From contig CP114481.1 in the NCBI GenBank assembly GCA_027186245.1, positions 47,585,501-47,649,500 of the forward strand: 64,000 nt of DNA. Reading direction: 5' to 3'. Both the position numbers and the translations under genes were made by a program. A model generated the notes under the pieces. That model was not told the origin of the DNA. It ran no database searches and worked only from the letters and a program-made list of their open reading frames with translations. The DNA is from Coriaria nepalensis (lineage: Eukaryota; Streptophyta; Magnoliopsida; Cucurbitales; Coriariaceae). Positions 11,064-24,464 of this stretch are shown here, piece after piece; the stretch's first letter is position 1; each line of letters opens with the position of its first letter.

Positions 11064-12767
11064 TTAACTTTAAAATCATTTCAATGAGTCATTTCAACTC
11101 AATATCTTCTTTCAAAGCAATTCGAACGAATTCTATTTTTGCACTACAAACACAAGTTTTGTGCGTAACTTGCAAATGATCAATGCAAGGAAAGTGTCCA
11201 TTCGTTTAACCTTAAAATCATTTCAATGAGTCATTTCAACTCAATATCTTCTTTCAAAGCAATTCGAACGAATTCTATTTTTGCACTACAAACACAAGTT
11301 TTGTGCGTAACTTGCAAATGATCAATGCAAGGAAAGTGTGCATTCGTTTAACCTTAAAGTCATTTCAATGAGTCATTTCAACTCAATATCTTCTTTCAAA
11401 GCAATTCGAACGCATTCTATTTTTGCACTGCAAACACAAGTTTTGTGCATAACTTGCAAATGATCAATGCAAGGAAAGTGTGCATTCGTTTAACCTTAAA
11501 ATCACTTCAATGAGTCATTTCAAGTGAATAACTTATTTCAAAGCCAGTCGAACGCATTCTATTTTTGCACTACAAACACAAGTTTTGTGCATAACTTGCA
11601 AATGATCAATGCAAGGAAAGTGTCCATTCGTTTAACCTTAAAATCATTTCAATGAGTCATTTCAACTCAATATCTTCTTTCAAAGCAATTCGAACGAATT
11701 CTATTTTTGCACTACAAACACAAGTTTTGTGCGTAACTTGCAAATGATCAATGCAAGGAAAGTGTCCATTCGTTTAACCTTAAAATCATTTCAATGAGTC
11801 ATTTCAACTCAATATCTTCTTTCAAAGCAATTCGAACGAATTCTATTTTTGCACTACAAACACAAGTTTTGTGCGTAACTTGCAAATGATCAATGCAAGG
11901 AAAGTGTGCATTCGTTTAACCTTAAAGTCATTTCAATGAGTCATTTCAACTCAATATCTTCTTTCAAAGCAATTCGAACGAATTCTATTTTTGCACTACA
12001 AACACAAGTTTTGTGCATAACTTGCGAATGATCAATGCAAGGAAAGTGTGCATTTGTTTAACCTTAAAATCATTTCAATGAGTCATTTCAAGTCAATATC
12101 TTCTTTCAAAGCAAGTCGAACGCATTCTATTTTTGCACTGCAAACACAAGTTTTGTGCATAACTTGCAAATGATCAATGCAAGGAAAGTGTGCATTCGTT
12201 TAACCTTAAAATCATTTCAATGAGTCATTTCAAGTCAATATCTTCTTTCAAAGCAATTCGAACGAATTCTATTTTTTCACTACAAACACAAGTTTTGTGC
12301 ATAACTTGCAAATGATCAATGCAAGGAAAGTGTGCATTTGTTTAACCCTAAAATCATTTCAATGAGTCATTTCGAGTCAGTATCTTCTTTCAAAGCAAGT
12401 CGAACACATTCCATTTTTGCACTACAAACACAAGTTTTGTGCATAACTTGCAAATGATCAAAGAAAGGAAAGAGTGCATTCGTTTAATCTTAAAATCATT
12501 TCAATGAGTCATTTCAACTCAATATCTTCTTTCAAAGTAATTCGAACGAATTCTTTTTTTTCACTACAAACAGAACTTTTGTGCATAACTTGCAAATGAT
12601 CAATGCAAGGAAAGTGTCCATTCGTTTAACCTTAAAATCGTTTCAATGAGTCATTTCAACTCAATATCTTCTTTCAAAGCAATTCGAACGAATTCTATTT
12701 TTGCACTACAAACACAAGTTTTGTGCATAACTTGCAAATGATCAATGCAAGTAAAGTGTCCATTCGT
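11064..12767 (+). repeat. Domain A block with 'gcgtaac' and 'gcactgc' monomers
   Basis: 11064-11489 and 11632-12057 are three-monomer runs 568 bp apart, both with two 'gcgtaac' units and a 'cttaaagtc' unit. They are separated by the B-like 'aagtgaataactt' unit at 11,490. Rarer variants follow: 'gcactgcaaac', 'ttcgagtcagtatc' with 'gaacacattcc', 'gatcaaagaaagg' and 'tttaatctt'. From 11,490 the block is duplicated about 9.5 kb downstream. No gene. Confidence 0.75.
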
Positions 12768-13861
12768 TTAACCTTAAAATCATTTCAATGAGTCATTTCA
12801 ACTCAGTATCTTCTTTCAAAGCAAGTCGAACACATTCCATTTTTGCACTACAAACACAAGTTTTGTGCATAACTTGCAAATGATCAATGCAAGGAAAGTG
12901 TCCATTCGTTTAATCTTAAAATCAATTCAATGAGTCATTTCAACTCAGTATCTTCTTTCAAAGTAATTCGAACGAATTCTATTTTTTCACTACAAACAGA
13001 ACTTTTGTGCATAACTTGCAAATGATCAATGCAAGGAAAGTGTCCATTCGTTTAACCTTAAAATCGTTTCAATGAGTCATTTCAACTCAATATCTTCTTT
13101 CAAAGCAATTCGAACGAATTCTATTTTTGCACTACAAACACAACTTTTGTGCATAACTTGCAAATGATCAATGCAAGTAAAGTGTCCATTCGTTTAACCT
13201 TAAAATCATTTCAATGAGTCATTTCAACTCAATATCTTCTTTCAAAGCAATTCGAACGAATTCTATTTTTGCACTACAAACACAAGTTTTGTGCATAACT
13301 TGCAAATGATCAATGCAAGGAAAGTGTGCATTCGTTTAACCTTAAAATCATTTCAATGAGTCATTTCAACTCAATATCTTCTTTCAAAGCAAGTCGAACG
13401 CCTTCTATTTTTGCACTACAAACACAAGTTTTGTGCATAACTTGCAAATGATCAATGCAAGGAAAGTGTCCATTCGTTTAACCTTAAAATCATTTCAATG
13501 AGTCATTTCAAGTCAATATCTTCTTTCAAAGCAAGTCGAACGAATTCTATTTTTGCACTACAAACACAAGTTTTGTGCCTAACTTGCAAATGATCATTGC
13601 AAGGAAAGTGTCCATTCGTTTAACCTTAAAATCATTTCAATGAGTCATTTCAAGTCAATATCTTCTTTCAAAGCAAGTCGAACGAATTCTATTTTTGCAC
13701 TACAAACACAAGTTTTGTGCATAACTTGCAAATGATCATTGCAAGGAAAGTGTCCATTTGTTTAACCTTAAAATCATTTCAATGTGTCATTTCAACTCAA
13801 TATCTTCTTTCAAAGCAATTCGAACGAATTCTATTTTTGCACTACAAACACAAGTTTTGTG
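11490..13861 (+). repeat. 2.4-kb segment duplicated at 21001-23372
   Basis: Landmarks coincide at offset 9511: the 'aagtgaataactt' unit (11,490 and 21,001), 'aaaatcg' (12,626 and 22,137) and 'gtgcctaac' (13,579 and 23,090). A mismatch at 12,269 versus 21,780 (c to g) removes an EcoRI site in the second copy. The match stops at 'gcgtaac' versus 'gcataac' near 13,862. Confidence 0.85.
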
Positions 13862-15052
13862 CGTAACTTGCAAATGATCAATGCAAGGAAAGTGTCCATT
13901 CGTTTAACCTTAAAATCATTTCAATGAGTCATTTCAACTCAATATCTTCTTTCAAAGCAATTTGAACGAATTCTATTTTTGCACTACAAACACAAGTTTT
14001 GTGCATAACTTGCAAATGATCAATGCAAGGAAAGTGTGCATTCGTTTAACCTTAAAATCATTTCATTGAGTCATTTCAAGTCAATATCTTGTTTCAAAGC
14101 AATTCGAACGAATTCTATTTTTTCACTACAAACACAAGTTTTGTGCATAACTTGCAAATGATCAATGCAAGGAAAGTGTGCATTCGTTTAACCTTAAAAT
14201 CATTTCAATGAGTCATTTCACTCAATATCTTCTTTCAAAGCAATTCGAACGAATTTTATTTTTGCACTACAAACACAAGTTTTGTGCATAACCTGCAAAT
14301 GATCAATGCAAGGAAAGTGTGCATTCGTGTAACCTTAAAATCATTTCAATGAGTCATTTCAACTCAATATCTTCTTTCAAAGCAATTCGAACGAATTCTA
14401 TTTTTGCACTACAAACACAAGTTTTGTGCATAACTTGCAAATGATCAATGCAAGGAAAGTGTCCATTCGTTTAACCTTAAAATCATTTCAATGAGTCATT
14501 TCAACTCAATATCTTCTTTCAAAGCAATTCGAACGAATTCTATTTTTTCACTACAAACACAACTTTTGTGCATAACTTGCAAATGATCAATGCAAGGAAA
14601 GTGTGCATTCGTTTAACCTTAAAATCATTTCATTGAGTCATTTCAAGTCAATATCTTGTTTCAAAGCAATTCGAACGAATTCTATTTTTTCACTACAAAC
14701 ACAAGTTTTGTGCATAACTTGCAAATGATCAATGCAAAGAAAGTGTGCATTCGTTTAACCTTAAAATCATTTCAATGAGTCATTTCAACTCAATATCTTC
14801 TTTCAAAGCCATTCGAACGAATTCTATTTTTTCACTACAAACAGAACTTTTGTGCATAACTTGCAAATGATCAATGCAAGGAAAGTGTCCATTCGTTTAA
14901 CCTTAAAATCATTTCAATGAGTCATTTCAACTCAATATCTTCTTTCAAAGCAATTCGAACGAATTCTATTTTTTCACTACAAACACAAGTTTTGTGCATA
15001 ACTTGCAAATGATCAATGCAAGGAAAGTGTGCATTCGTTTAACCTTAAAATC
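12768..15052 (+). repeat. 2.3-kb segment duplicated at 18730-21014
   Basis: Landmarks coincide at offset 5962: the 'cagtatc' plus 'gaacacattcc' monomer, 'gtgcctaac' (13,579 and 19,541), 'gcgtaac' (13,863 and 19,825) and the 'gtgtaacc' unit (14,329). The copies part at 'catttcattgag' versus 'cacttcaatgag' near 15,053. It overlaps the 11,490-13,861 segment, so 12,768-13,861 exists in three copies. Confidence 0.85.
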
Positions 15053-16173
15053 ATTTCATTGAGTCATTTCAAGTCAATATCTTGTTTCAAAGCAATTCGA
15101 ACGAATTCTATTTTTTCACTACAAACACAAGTTTTGTGCATAACTTGCAAATGATCAATGCAAAGAAAGTGTGCATTCGTTTAACCTTAAAATCATTTCA
15201 ATGAGTCATTTCAACTCAATATCTTCTTTCAAAGCCATTCGAACGAATTCTATTTTTTCACTACAAACACAATTTTTGTGCATAACTTGCAAATGATCAA
15301 TGCAAGGAAAGTGTGCATTCGTTTAACCTTAAAATCATTTCAATGAGTCATTTCACTCAATATCTTCTTTCAAAGCAATTCGAACGAATTTTATTTTTGC
15401 ACTACAAACACAAGTTTTGTGCATAACCTGCAAATGATCAATGCAAGGAAAGTGTGCATTCGTGTAACCTTAAAATCATTTCAATGAGTCATTTCAACTC
15501 AATATCTTCTTTCAAAGCAATTCGAACGAATTCTATTTTTGCACTACAAACACAAGTTTTGTGCATAACTTGCAAATGATCAATGCAAGGAAAGTGTCCA
15601 TTCGTTTAACCTTAAAATCATTTCAATGAGTCATTTCAACTCAATATCTTCTTTCAAAGCAATTCGAACGAATTCTATTTTTTCACTACAAACACAACTT
15701 TTGTGCATAACTTGCAAATGATCAATGCAAGGAAAGTGTGCATTCGTTTAACCTTAAAATCATTTCATTGAGTCATTTCAAGTCAATATCTTGTTTCAAA
15801 GCAATTCGAACGAATTCTATTTTTTCACTACAAACACAAGTTTTGTGCATAACTTGCAAATGATCAATGCAAAGAAAGTGTGCATTCGTTTAACCTTAAA
15901 ATCATTTCAATGAGTCATTTCAACTCAATATCTTCTTTCAAAGCCATTCGAACGAATTCTATTTTTTCACTACAAACAGAACTTTTGTGCATAACTTGCA
16001 AATGATCAATGCAAGGAAAGTGTCCATTCGTTTAACCTTAAAATCATTTCAATGAGTCATTTCAACTCAATATCTTCTTTCAAAGCAATTCGAACGAATT
16101 CTATTTTTTCACTACAAACACAAGTTTTGTGCATAACTTGCAAATGATCAATGCAAGGAAAGTGTGCATTCGT
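14188..16173 (+). repeat. 8-mer higher-order repeat, one full and one partial copy
   Basis: 14188-15322 (1135 bp, seven 142-bp and one 141-bp monomer) is followed by 15323-16173, its first six monomers again. The order is 141-bp 'gaattttatt', ordinary, 'acacaactttt', 'cattgagtc', 'cagaactttt', ordinary, then 'cattgagtc' and 'acacaattttt' in the full copy only. The first six monomers also match 8367-9217 and 20150-21000, so this module is reused widely. Confidence 0.8.
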
Positions 16174-17451
16174 TTAACTTTAAAATCATTTCAATGAGTC
16201 ATTTCAACTCAATATCTTCTTTCAAAGCAAGTCGAACGCCTTCTATTTTTGCACTACAAACACAAGTTTTGTGCATAACTTGCAAATGATCATTGCAAGG
16301 AAAGTGTCCATTCGTTTAACCTTAAAATCATTTCAATGAGTCATTTCAAGTCAATATCTTCTTTCAAAGCAAGTCGAACGAATTCTATTTTTGCACTACA
16401 AACACAAGTTTTGTGCATAACTTGCAAATGATCATTGCAAGGAAAGTGTCCATTTGTTTAACCTTAAAATCATTTCAATGTGTCATTTCAACTCAATATC
16501 TTCTTTCAAAGCAATTCGAACGAATTCTATTTTTGCCCTACAAACACAAGTTTTGTGCATAACTTGCAAATGATCAATGCAAGGAAAGTGTGCATTCGTT
16601 TAACCTTAAAATCATTTCAATGAGTCATTTCAACTCAATATGTTCCTTCAAAGCCATTCGAACGAATTCTATTTTTTCACTACAAACACAAGTTTTGTGC
16701 ATAACTTGCAAATGATCAATGCAAGGAAAGTGTCCATTCGTTTAACCTTAAAATCATTTCAATGAGTCATTTCAACTCAATATCTTCTTTCAAAGCAATT
16801 TGAACGAATTCTATTTTTGCACTACAAACACAAGTTTTGTGCATAACTTGCAAATGATCAATGCAAGGAAAGTGTGCATTCGTTTAACCTTAAAATCATT
16901 TCATTGAGTCATTTCAAGTCAATATCTTGTTTCAAAGCAATTCGAACGAATTCTATTTTTTCACTACAAACACAAGTTTTGTGCATAACTTGCAAATGAT
17001 CAATGCAAGGAAAGTGTGCATTCGTTTAACCTTAAAATCATTTCATTGAGTCATTTCAAGTCAATATCTTGTTTCAAAGCAATTCGAACGAATTCTATTT
17101 TTTCACTACAAACACAAGTTTTGTGCATAACTTGCAAATGATCAATGCAAAGAAAGTGTGCATTCGTTTAACCTTAAAATCATTTCAATGAGTCATTTCA
17201 ACTCAATATCTTCTTTCAAAGCCATTCGAACGAATTCTATTTTTTCACTACAAACAGAACTTTTGTGCATAACTTGCAAATGATCAATGCAAGGAAAGTG
17301 TCCATTCGTTTAACCTTAAAATCATTTCAATGAGTCATTTCAACTCAATATCTTCTTTCAAAGCAATTCGAACGAATTCTATTTTTTCACTACAAACACA
17401 AGTTTTGTGCATAACTTGCAAATGATCAATGCAAGGAAAGTGTGCATTCGT
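16174..17451 (+). repeat. 9-mer higher-order repeat, copy 2
   Basis: 1278 bp, opening with the diagnostic 'tttaacttta'. It has the same nine monomer types and order as 9786-11063, with 'tcatttcaagtc' in monomer 2 where copy 1 has 'tcatttctagtc'. It is followed at once by another copy. Confidence 0.9.
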
Positions 17452-18729
17452 TTAACTTTAAAATCATTTCAATGAGTCATTTCAACTCAATATCTTCTTT
17501 CAAAGCAAGTCGAACGCCTTCTATTTTTGCACTACAAACACAAGTTTTGTGCATAACTTGCAAATGATCATTGCAAGGAAAGTGTCCATTCGTTTAACCT
17601 TAAAATCATTTCAATGAGTCATTTCAAGTCAATATCTTCTTTCAAAGCAAGTCGAACGAATTCTATTTTTGCACTACAAACACAAGTTTTGTGCATAACT
17701 TGCAAATGATCATTGCAAGGAAAGTGTCCATTTGTTTAACCTTAAAATCATTTCAATGTGTCATTTCAACTCAATATCTTCTTTCAAAGCAATTCGAACG
17801 AATTCTATTTTTGCCCTACAAACACAAGTTTTGTGCATAACTTGCAAATGATCAATGCAAGGAAAGTGTGCATTCGTTTAACCTTAAAATCATTTCAATG
17901 AGTCATTTCAACTCAATATGTTCCTTCAAAGCCATTCGAACGAATTCTATTTTTTCACTACAAACACAAGTTTTGTGCATAACTTGCAAATGATCAATGC
18001 AAGGAAAGTGTCCATTCGTTTAACCTTAAAATCATTTCAATGAGTCATTTCAACTCAATATCTTCTTTCAAAGCAATTTGAACGAATTCTATTTTTGCAC
18101 TACAAACACAAGTTTTGTGCATAACTTGCAAATGATCAATGCAAGGAAAGTGTGCATTCGTTTAACCTTAAAATCATTTCATTGAGTCATTTCAAGTCAA
18201 TATCTTGTTTCAAAGCAATTCGAACGAATTCTATTTTTTCACTACAAACACAAGTTTTGTGCATAACTTGCAAATGATCAATGCAAGGAAAGTGTGCATT
18301 CGTTTAACCTTAAAATCATTTCATTGAGTCATTTCAAGTCAATATCTTGTTTCAAAGCAATTCGAACGAATTCTATTTTTTCACTACAAACACAAGTTTT
18401 GTGCATAACTTGCAAATGATCAATGCAAAGAAAGTGTGCATTCGTTTAACCTTAAAATCATTTCAATGAGTCATTTCAACTCAATATCTTCTTTCAAAGC
18501 CATTCGAACGAATTCTATTTTTTCACTACAAACAGAACTTTTGTGCATAACTTGCAAATGATCAATGCAAGGAAAGTGTCCATTCGTTTAACCTTAAAAT
18601 CATTTCAATGAGTCATTTCAACTCAATATCTTCTTTCAAAGCAATTCGAACGAATTCTATTTTTTCACTACAAACACAAGTTTTGTGCATAACTTGCAAA
18701 TGATCAATGCAAGGAAAGTGTGCATTCGT
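17452..18729 (+). repeat. 9-mer higher-order repeat, copy 3
   Basis: 1278 bp, in tandem with the previous copy and carrying the same diagnostic variant in every monomer. I saw no difference from copy 2 where I compared them base by base (first two monomers) or at the landmarks. Near identity implies very recent duplication, or an assembly effect. The next monomer keeps 'tttaacttta' but continues as the 12,768-type segment. Confidence 0.9.
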
Positions 18730-21700
18730 TTAACTTTAAAATCATTTCAATGAGTCATTTCAACTCAGTATCTTCTTTCAAAGCAAGTCGAACACATTCC
18801 ATTTTTGCACTACAAACACAAGTTTTGTGCATAACTTGCAAATGATCAATGCAAGGAAAGTGTCCATTCGTTTAATCTTAAAATCAATTCAATGAGTCAT
18901 TTCAACTCAGTATCTTCTTTCAAAGTAATTCGAACGAATTCTATTTTTTCACTACAAACAGAACTTTTGTGCATAACTTGCAAATGATCAATGCAAGGAA
19001 AGTGTCCATTCGTTTAACCTTAAAATCGTTTCAATGAGTCATTTCAACTCAATATCTTCTTTCAAAGCAATTCGAACGAATTCTATTTTTGCACTACAAA
19101 CACAACTTTTGTGCATAACTTGCAAATGATCAATGCAAGTAAAGTGTCCATTCGTTTAACCTTAAAATCATTTCAATGAGTCATTTCAACTCAATATCTT
19201 CTTTCAAAGCAATTCGAACGAATTCTATTTTTGCACTACAAACACAAGTTTTGTGCATAACTTGCAAATGATCAATGCAAGGAAAGTGTGCATTCGTTTA
19301 ACCTTAAAATCATTTCAATGAGTCATTTCAACTCAATATCTTCTTTCAAAGCAAGTCGAACGCCTTCTATTTTTGCACTACAAACACAAGTTTTGTGCAT
19401 AACTTGCAAATGATCAATGCAAGGAAAGTGTCCATTCGTTTAACCTTAAAATCATTTCAATGAGTCATTTCAAGTCAATATCTTCTTTCAAAGCAAGTCG
19501 AACGAATTCTATTTTTGCACTACAAACACAAGTTTTGTGCCTAACTTGCAAATGATCATTGCAAGGAAAGTGTCCATTCGTTTAACCTTAAAATCATTTC
19601 AATGAGTCATTTCAAGTCAATATCTTCTTTCAAAGCAAGTCGAACGAATTCTATTTTTGCACTACAAACACAAGTTTTGTGCATAACTTGCAAATGATCA
19701 TTGCAAGGAAAGTGTCCATTTGTTTAACCTTAAAATCATTTCAATGTGTCATTTCAACTCAATATCTTCTTTCAAAGCAATTCGAACGAATTCTATTTTT
19801 GCACTACAAACACAAGTTTTGTGCGTAACTTGCAAATGATCAATGCAAGGAAAGTGTCCATTCGTTTAACCTTAAAATCATTTCAATGAGTCATTTCAAC
19901 TCAATATCTTCTTTCAAAGCAATTTGAACGAATTCTATTTTTGCACTACAAACACAAGTTTTGTGCATAACTTGCAAATGATCAATGCAAGGAAAGTGTG
20001 CATTCGTTTAACCTTAAAATCATTTCATTGAGTCATTTCAAGTCAATATCTTGTTTCAAAGCAATTCGAACGAATTCTATTTTTTCACTACAAACACAAG
20101 TTTTGTGCATAACTTGCAAATGATCAATGCAAGGAAAGTGTGCATTCGTTTAACCTTAAAATCATTTCAATGAGTCATTTCACTCAATATCTTCTTTCAA
20201 AGCAATTCGAACGAATTTTATTTTTGCACTACAAACACAAGTTTTGTGCATAACCTGCAAATGATCAATGCAAGGAAAGTGTGCATTCGTGTAACCTTAA
20301 AATCATTTCAATGAGTCATTTCAACTCAATATCTTCTTTCAAAGCAATTCGAACGAATTCTATTTTTGCACTACAAACACAAGTTTTGTGCATAACTTGC
20401 AAATGATCAATGCAAGGAAAGTGTCCATTCGTTTAACCTTAAAATCATTTCAATGAGTCATTTCAACTCAATATCTTCTTTCAAAGCAATTCGAACGAAT
20501 TCTATTTTTTCACTACAAACACAACTTTTGTGCATAACTTGCAAATGATCAATGCAAGGAAAGTGTGCATTCGTTTAACCTTAAAATCATTTCATTGAGT
20601 CATTTCAAGTCAATATCTTGTTTCAAAGCAATTCGAACGAATTCTATTTTTTCACTACAAACACAAGTTTTGTGCATAACTTGCAAATGATCAATGCAAA
20701 GAAAGTGTGCATTCGTTTAACCTTAAAATCATTTCAATGAGTCATTTCAACTCAATATCTTCTTTCAAAGCCATTCGAACGAATTCTATTTTTTCACTAC
20801 AAACAGAACTTTTGTGCATAACTTGCAAATGATCAATGCAAGGAAAGTGTCCATTCGTTTAACCTTAAAATCATTTCAATGAGTCATTTCAACTCAATAT
20901 CTTCTTTCAAAGCAATTCGAACGAATTCTATTTTTTCACTACAAACACAAGTTTTGTGCATAACTTGCAAATGATCAATGCAAGGAAAGTGTGCATTCGT
21001 TTAACCTTAAAATCACTTCAATGAGTCATTTCAAGTGAATAACTTATTTCAAAGCCAGTCGAACGCATTCTATTTTTGCACTACAAACACAAGTTTTGTG
21101 CATAACTTGCAAATGATCAATGCAAGGAAAGTGTCCATTCGTTTAACCTTAAAATCATTTCAATGAGTCATTTCAACTCAATATCTTCTTTCAAAGCAAT
21201 TCGAACGAATTCTATTTTTGCACTACAAACACAAGTTTTGTGCGTAACTTGCAAATGATCAATGCAAGGAAAGTGTCCATTCGTTTAACCTTAAAATCAT
21301 TTCAATGAGTCATTTCAACTCAATATCTTCTTTCAAAGCAATTCGAACGAATTCTATTTTTGCACTACAAACACAAGTTTTGTGCGTAACTTGCAAATGA
21401 TCAATGCAAGGAAAGTGTGCATTCGTTTAACCTTAAAGTCATTTCAATGAGTCATTTCAACTCAATATCTTCTTTCAAAGCAATTCGAACGAATTCTATT
21501 TTTGCACTACAAACACAAGTTTTGTGCATAACTTGCGAATGATCAATGCAAGGAAAGTGTGCATTTGTTTAACCTTAAAATCATTTCAATGAGTCATTTC
21601 AAGTCAATATCTTCTTTCAAAGCAAGTCGAACGCATTCTATTTTTGCACTGCAAACACAAGTTTTGTGCATAACTTGCAAATGATCAATGCAAGGAAAGT

Positions 21701-23372
21701 GTGCATTCGTTTAACCTTAAAATCATTTCAATGAGTCATTTCAAGTCAATATCTTCTTTCAAAGCAATTCGAACGAATTGTATTTTTTCACTACAAACAC
21801 AAGTTTTGTGCATAACTTGCAAATGATCAATGCAAGGAAAGTGTGCATTTGTTTAACCCTAAAATCATTTCAATGAGTCATTTCGAGTCAGTATCTTCTT
21901 TCAAAGCAAGTCGAACACATTCCATTTTTGCACTACAAACACAAGTTTTGTGCATAACTTGCAAATGATCAAAGAAAGGAAAGAGTGCATTCGTTTAATC
22001 TTAAAATCATTTCAATGAGTCATTTCAACTCAATATCTTCTTTCAAAGTAATTCGAACGAATTCTTTTTTTTCACTACAAACAGAACTTTTGTGCATAAC
22101 TTGCAAATGATCAATGCAAGGAAAGTGTCCATTCGTTTAACCTTAAAATCGTTTCAATGAGTCATTTCAACTCAATATCTTCTTTCAAAGCAATTCGAAC
22201 GAATTCTATTTTTGCACTACAAACACAAGTTTTGTGCATAACTTGCAAATGATCAATGCAAGTAAAGTGTCCATTCGTTTAACCTTAAAATCATTTCAAT
22301 GAGTCATTTCAACTCAGTATCTTCTTTCAAAGCAAGTCGAACACATTCCATTTTTGCACTACAAACACAAGTTTTGTGCATAACTTGCAAATGATCAATG
22401 CAAGGAAAGTGTCCATTCGTTTAATCTTAAAATCAATTCAATGAGTCATTTCAACTCAGTATCTTCTTTCAAAGTAATTCGAACGAATTCTATTTTTTCA
22501 CTACAAACAGAACTTTTGTGCATAACTTGCAAATGATCAATGCAAGGAAAGTGTCCATTCGTTTAACCTTAAAATCGTTTCAATGAGTCATTTCAACTCA
22601 ATATCTTCTTTCAAAGCAATTCGAACGAATTCTATTTTTGCACTACAAACACAACTTTTGTGCATAACTTGCAAATGATCAATGCAAGTAAAGTGTCCAT
22701 TCGTTTAACCTTAAAATCATTTCAATGAGTCATTTCAACTCAATATCTTCTTTCAAAGCAATTCGAACGAATTCTATTTTTGCACTACAAACACAAGTTT
22801 TGTGCATAACTTGCAAATGATCAATGCAAGGAAAGTGTGCATTCGTTTAACCTTAAAATCATTTCAATGAGTCATTTCAACTCAATATCTTCTTTCAAAG
22901 CAAGTCGAACGCCTTCTATTTTTGCACTACAAACACAAGTTTTGTGCATAACTTGCAAATGATCAATGCAAGGAAAGTGTCCATTCGTTTAACCTTAAAA
23001 TCATTTCAATGAGTCATTTCAAGTCAATATCTTCTTTCAAAGCAAGTCGAACGAATTCTATTTTTGCACTACAAACACAAGTTTTGTGCCTAACTTGCAA
23101 ATGATCATTGCAAGGAAAGTGTCCATTCGTTTAACCTTAAAATCATTTCAATGAGTCATTTCAAGTCAATATCTTCTTTCAAAGCAAGTCGAACGAATTC
23201 TATTTTTGCACTACAAACACAAGTTTTGTGCATAACTTGCAAATGATCATTGCAAGGAAAGTGTCCATTTGTTTAACCTTAAAATCATTTCAATGTGTCA
23301 TTTCAACTCAATATCTTCTTTCAAAGCAATTCGAACGAATTCTATTTTTGCACTACAAACACAAGTTTTGTG
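18730..23372 (+). repeat. Composite of two copied upstream segments
   Basis: 18,730-21,014 copies 12,768-15,052 (offset 5962), and 21,001-23,372 copies 11,490-13,861 (offset 9511). The join is in phase at the 21,001 monomer start. The donor stretches overlap, so the 'gaacacattcc' and 'gtgcctaac' run occurs twice within this interval. No other sequence is present. Confidence 0.85.
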
Positions 23373-24464
23373 CATAACTTGCAAATGATCAATGCAACGA
23401 AAGTGTGCATTCGTTTAACCTTAAAATCATTTCAATGAGTCATTTCAACTCAATATCTTCTTTCAAAGCAAGTCGAACGCCTTCTATTTTTGCACTACAA
23501 ACACAAGTTTTGTGCATAACTTGCAAATGATCAATGCAAGGAAAGTGTCCATTCGTTTAACCTTAAAATCATTTCAATGAGTCATTTCAAGTCAATATCT
23601 TCTTTCAAAGCAATTCGAACGAATTCTATTTTTGCACTACAAACACAAGTTTTGTGCATAACTTGCAAATGATCATTGCAAGGAAAGTGTCCATTTGTTT
23701 AACCTTAAAATCATTTCAATGTGTCATTTCAACTCAATATCTTCTTTCAAAGCAATTCGAACGAATTCTATTTTTGCACTACAAACACAAGTTTTGTGCA
23801 TAACTTGCAAATGATCATTGCAAGGAAAGTGTCCATTTGTTTAACCTTAAAATCATTTCAATGTGTCATTTCAACTCAATATCTTCTTTCAAAGCAATTC
23901 GAACGAATTCTATTTTTGCACTACAAACACAAGTTTTGTGCATAACTTGCAAATGATCAATGCAAGGAAAGTGTGCATTCGTTTAACCTTAAAATCATTT
24001 CAATGAGTCATTTCACTCAATATCTTCTTTCAAAGCAATTCGAACGAATTCTATTTTTTCACTAGAAACACAAGTTTTGTGCATAACTTGCAAATGATCA
24101 ATGCAAGGAAAGTGTGCATTCGTTTAACCTTAATATCATTTCAATGAGTCATTTCAACTCAATATCTTCTTTCAAAGCCATTCGAACGAATTCTATTTTT
24201 GCACTACAAACACAAGTTTTGTGCATAACTTGCAAATGATCAATGCAAGGAAAGTGTCCATTCGTTTAACCTTAAAATCATTTCAATGAGTTATTTCAAC
24301 TCAATATCTTCTTTCAAAGCAATTCGAACGAATTCTATTTTTTCACTACAAACACAAGTTTTGTGCATAACTTGCAAATCATCAATGCAAAGAAAGTGTG
24401 CATTCGTTTAACCTTAAAATCATTTCAATGAGTCATTTCAAGTCAATATCTTCTTTCAAAGCAA
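23131..24464 (+). repeat. Block repeated at 25969-27160, with one extra monomer
   Basis: Up to 23,698 the copy lies at offset 2838, marked by 'atgcaacgaaag' (23,398 and 26,236). From 23,841 it lies at 2696, marked by 'cactagaaac' (24,065 and 26,761), 'aaccttaatatc', 'gagttatttcaactc' and 'gcaaatcatc'. The 142-bp difference is one monomer, 23,699-23,840, present only here. It resembles the next monomer (23,841-23,982); both carry 'atgtgtcatt'. Confidence 0.8.

Noticed and set aside
23721..23945. Open frame of 74 codons
   Set aside because: It lies wholly inside satellite monomers and its second half repeats the peptide of the first in part. The unit length is not a multiple of three, so the frame shifts each monomer and soon closes. 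There is no sign of selection for coding.
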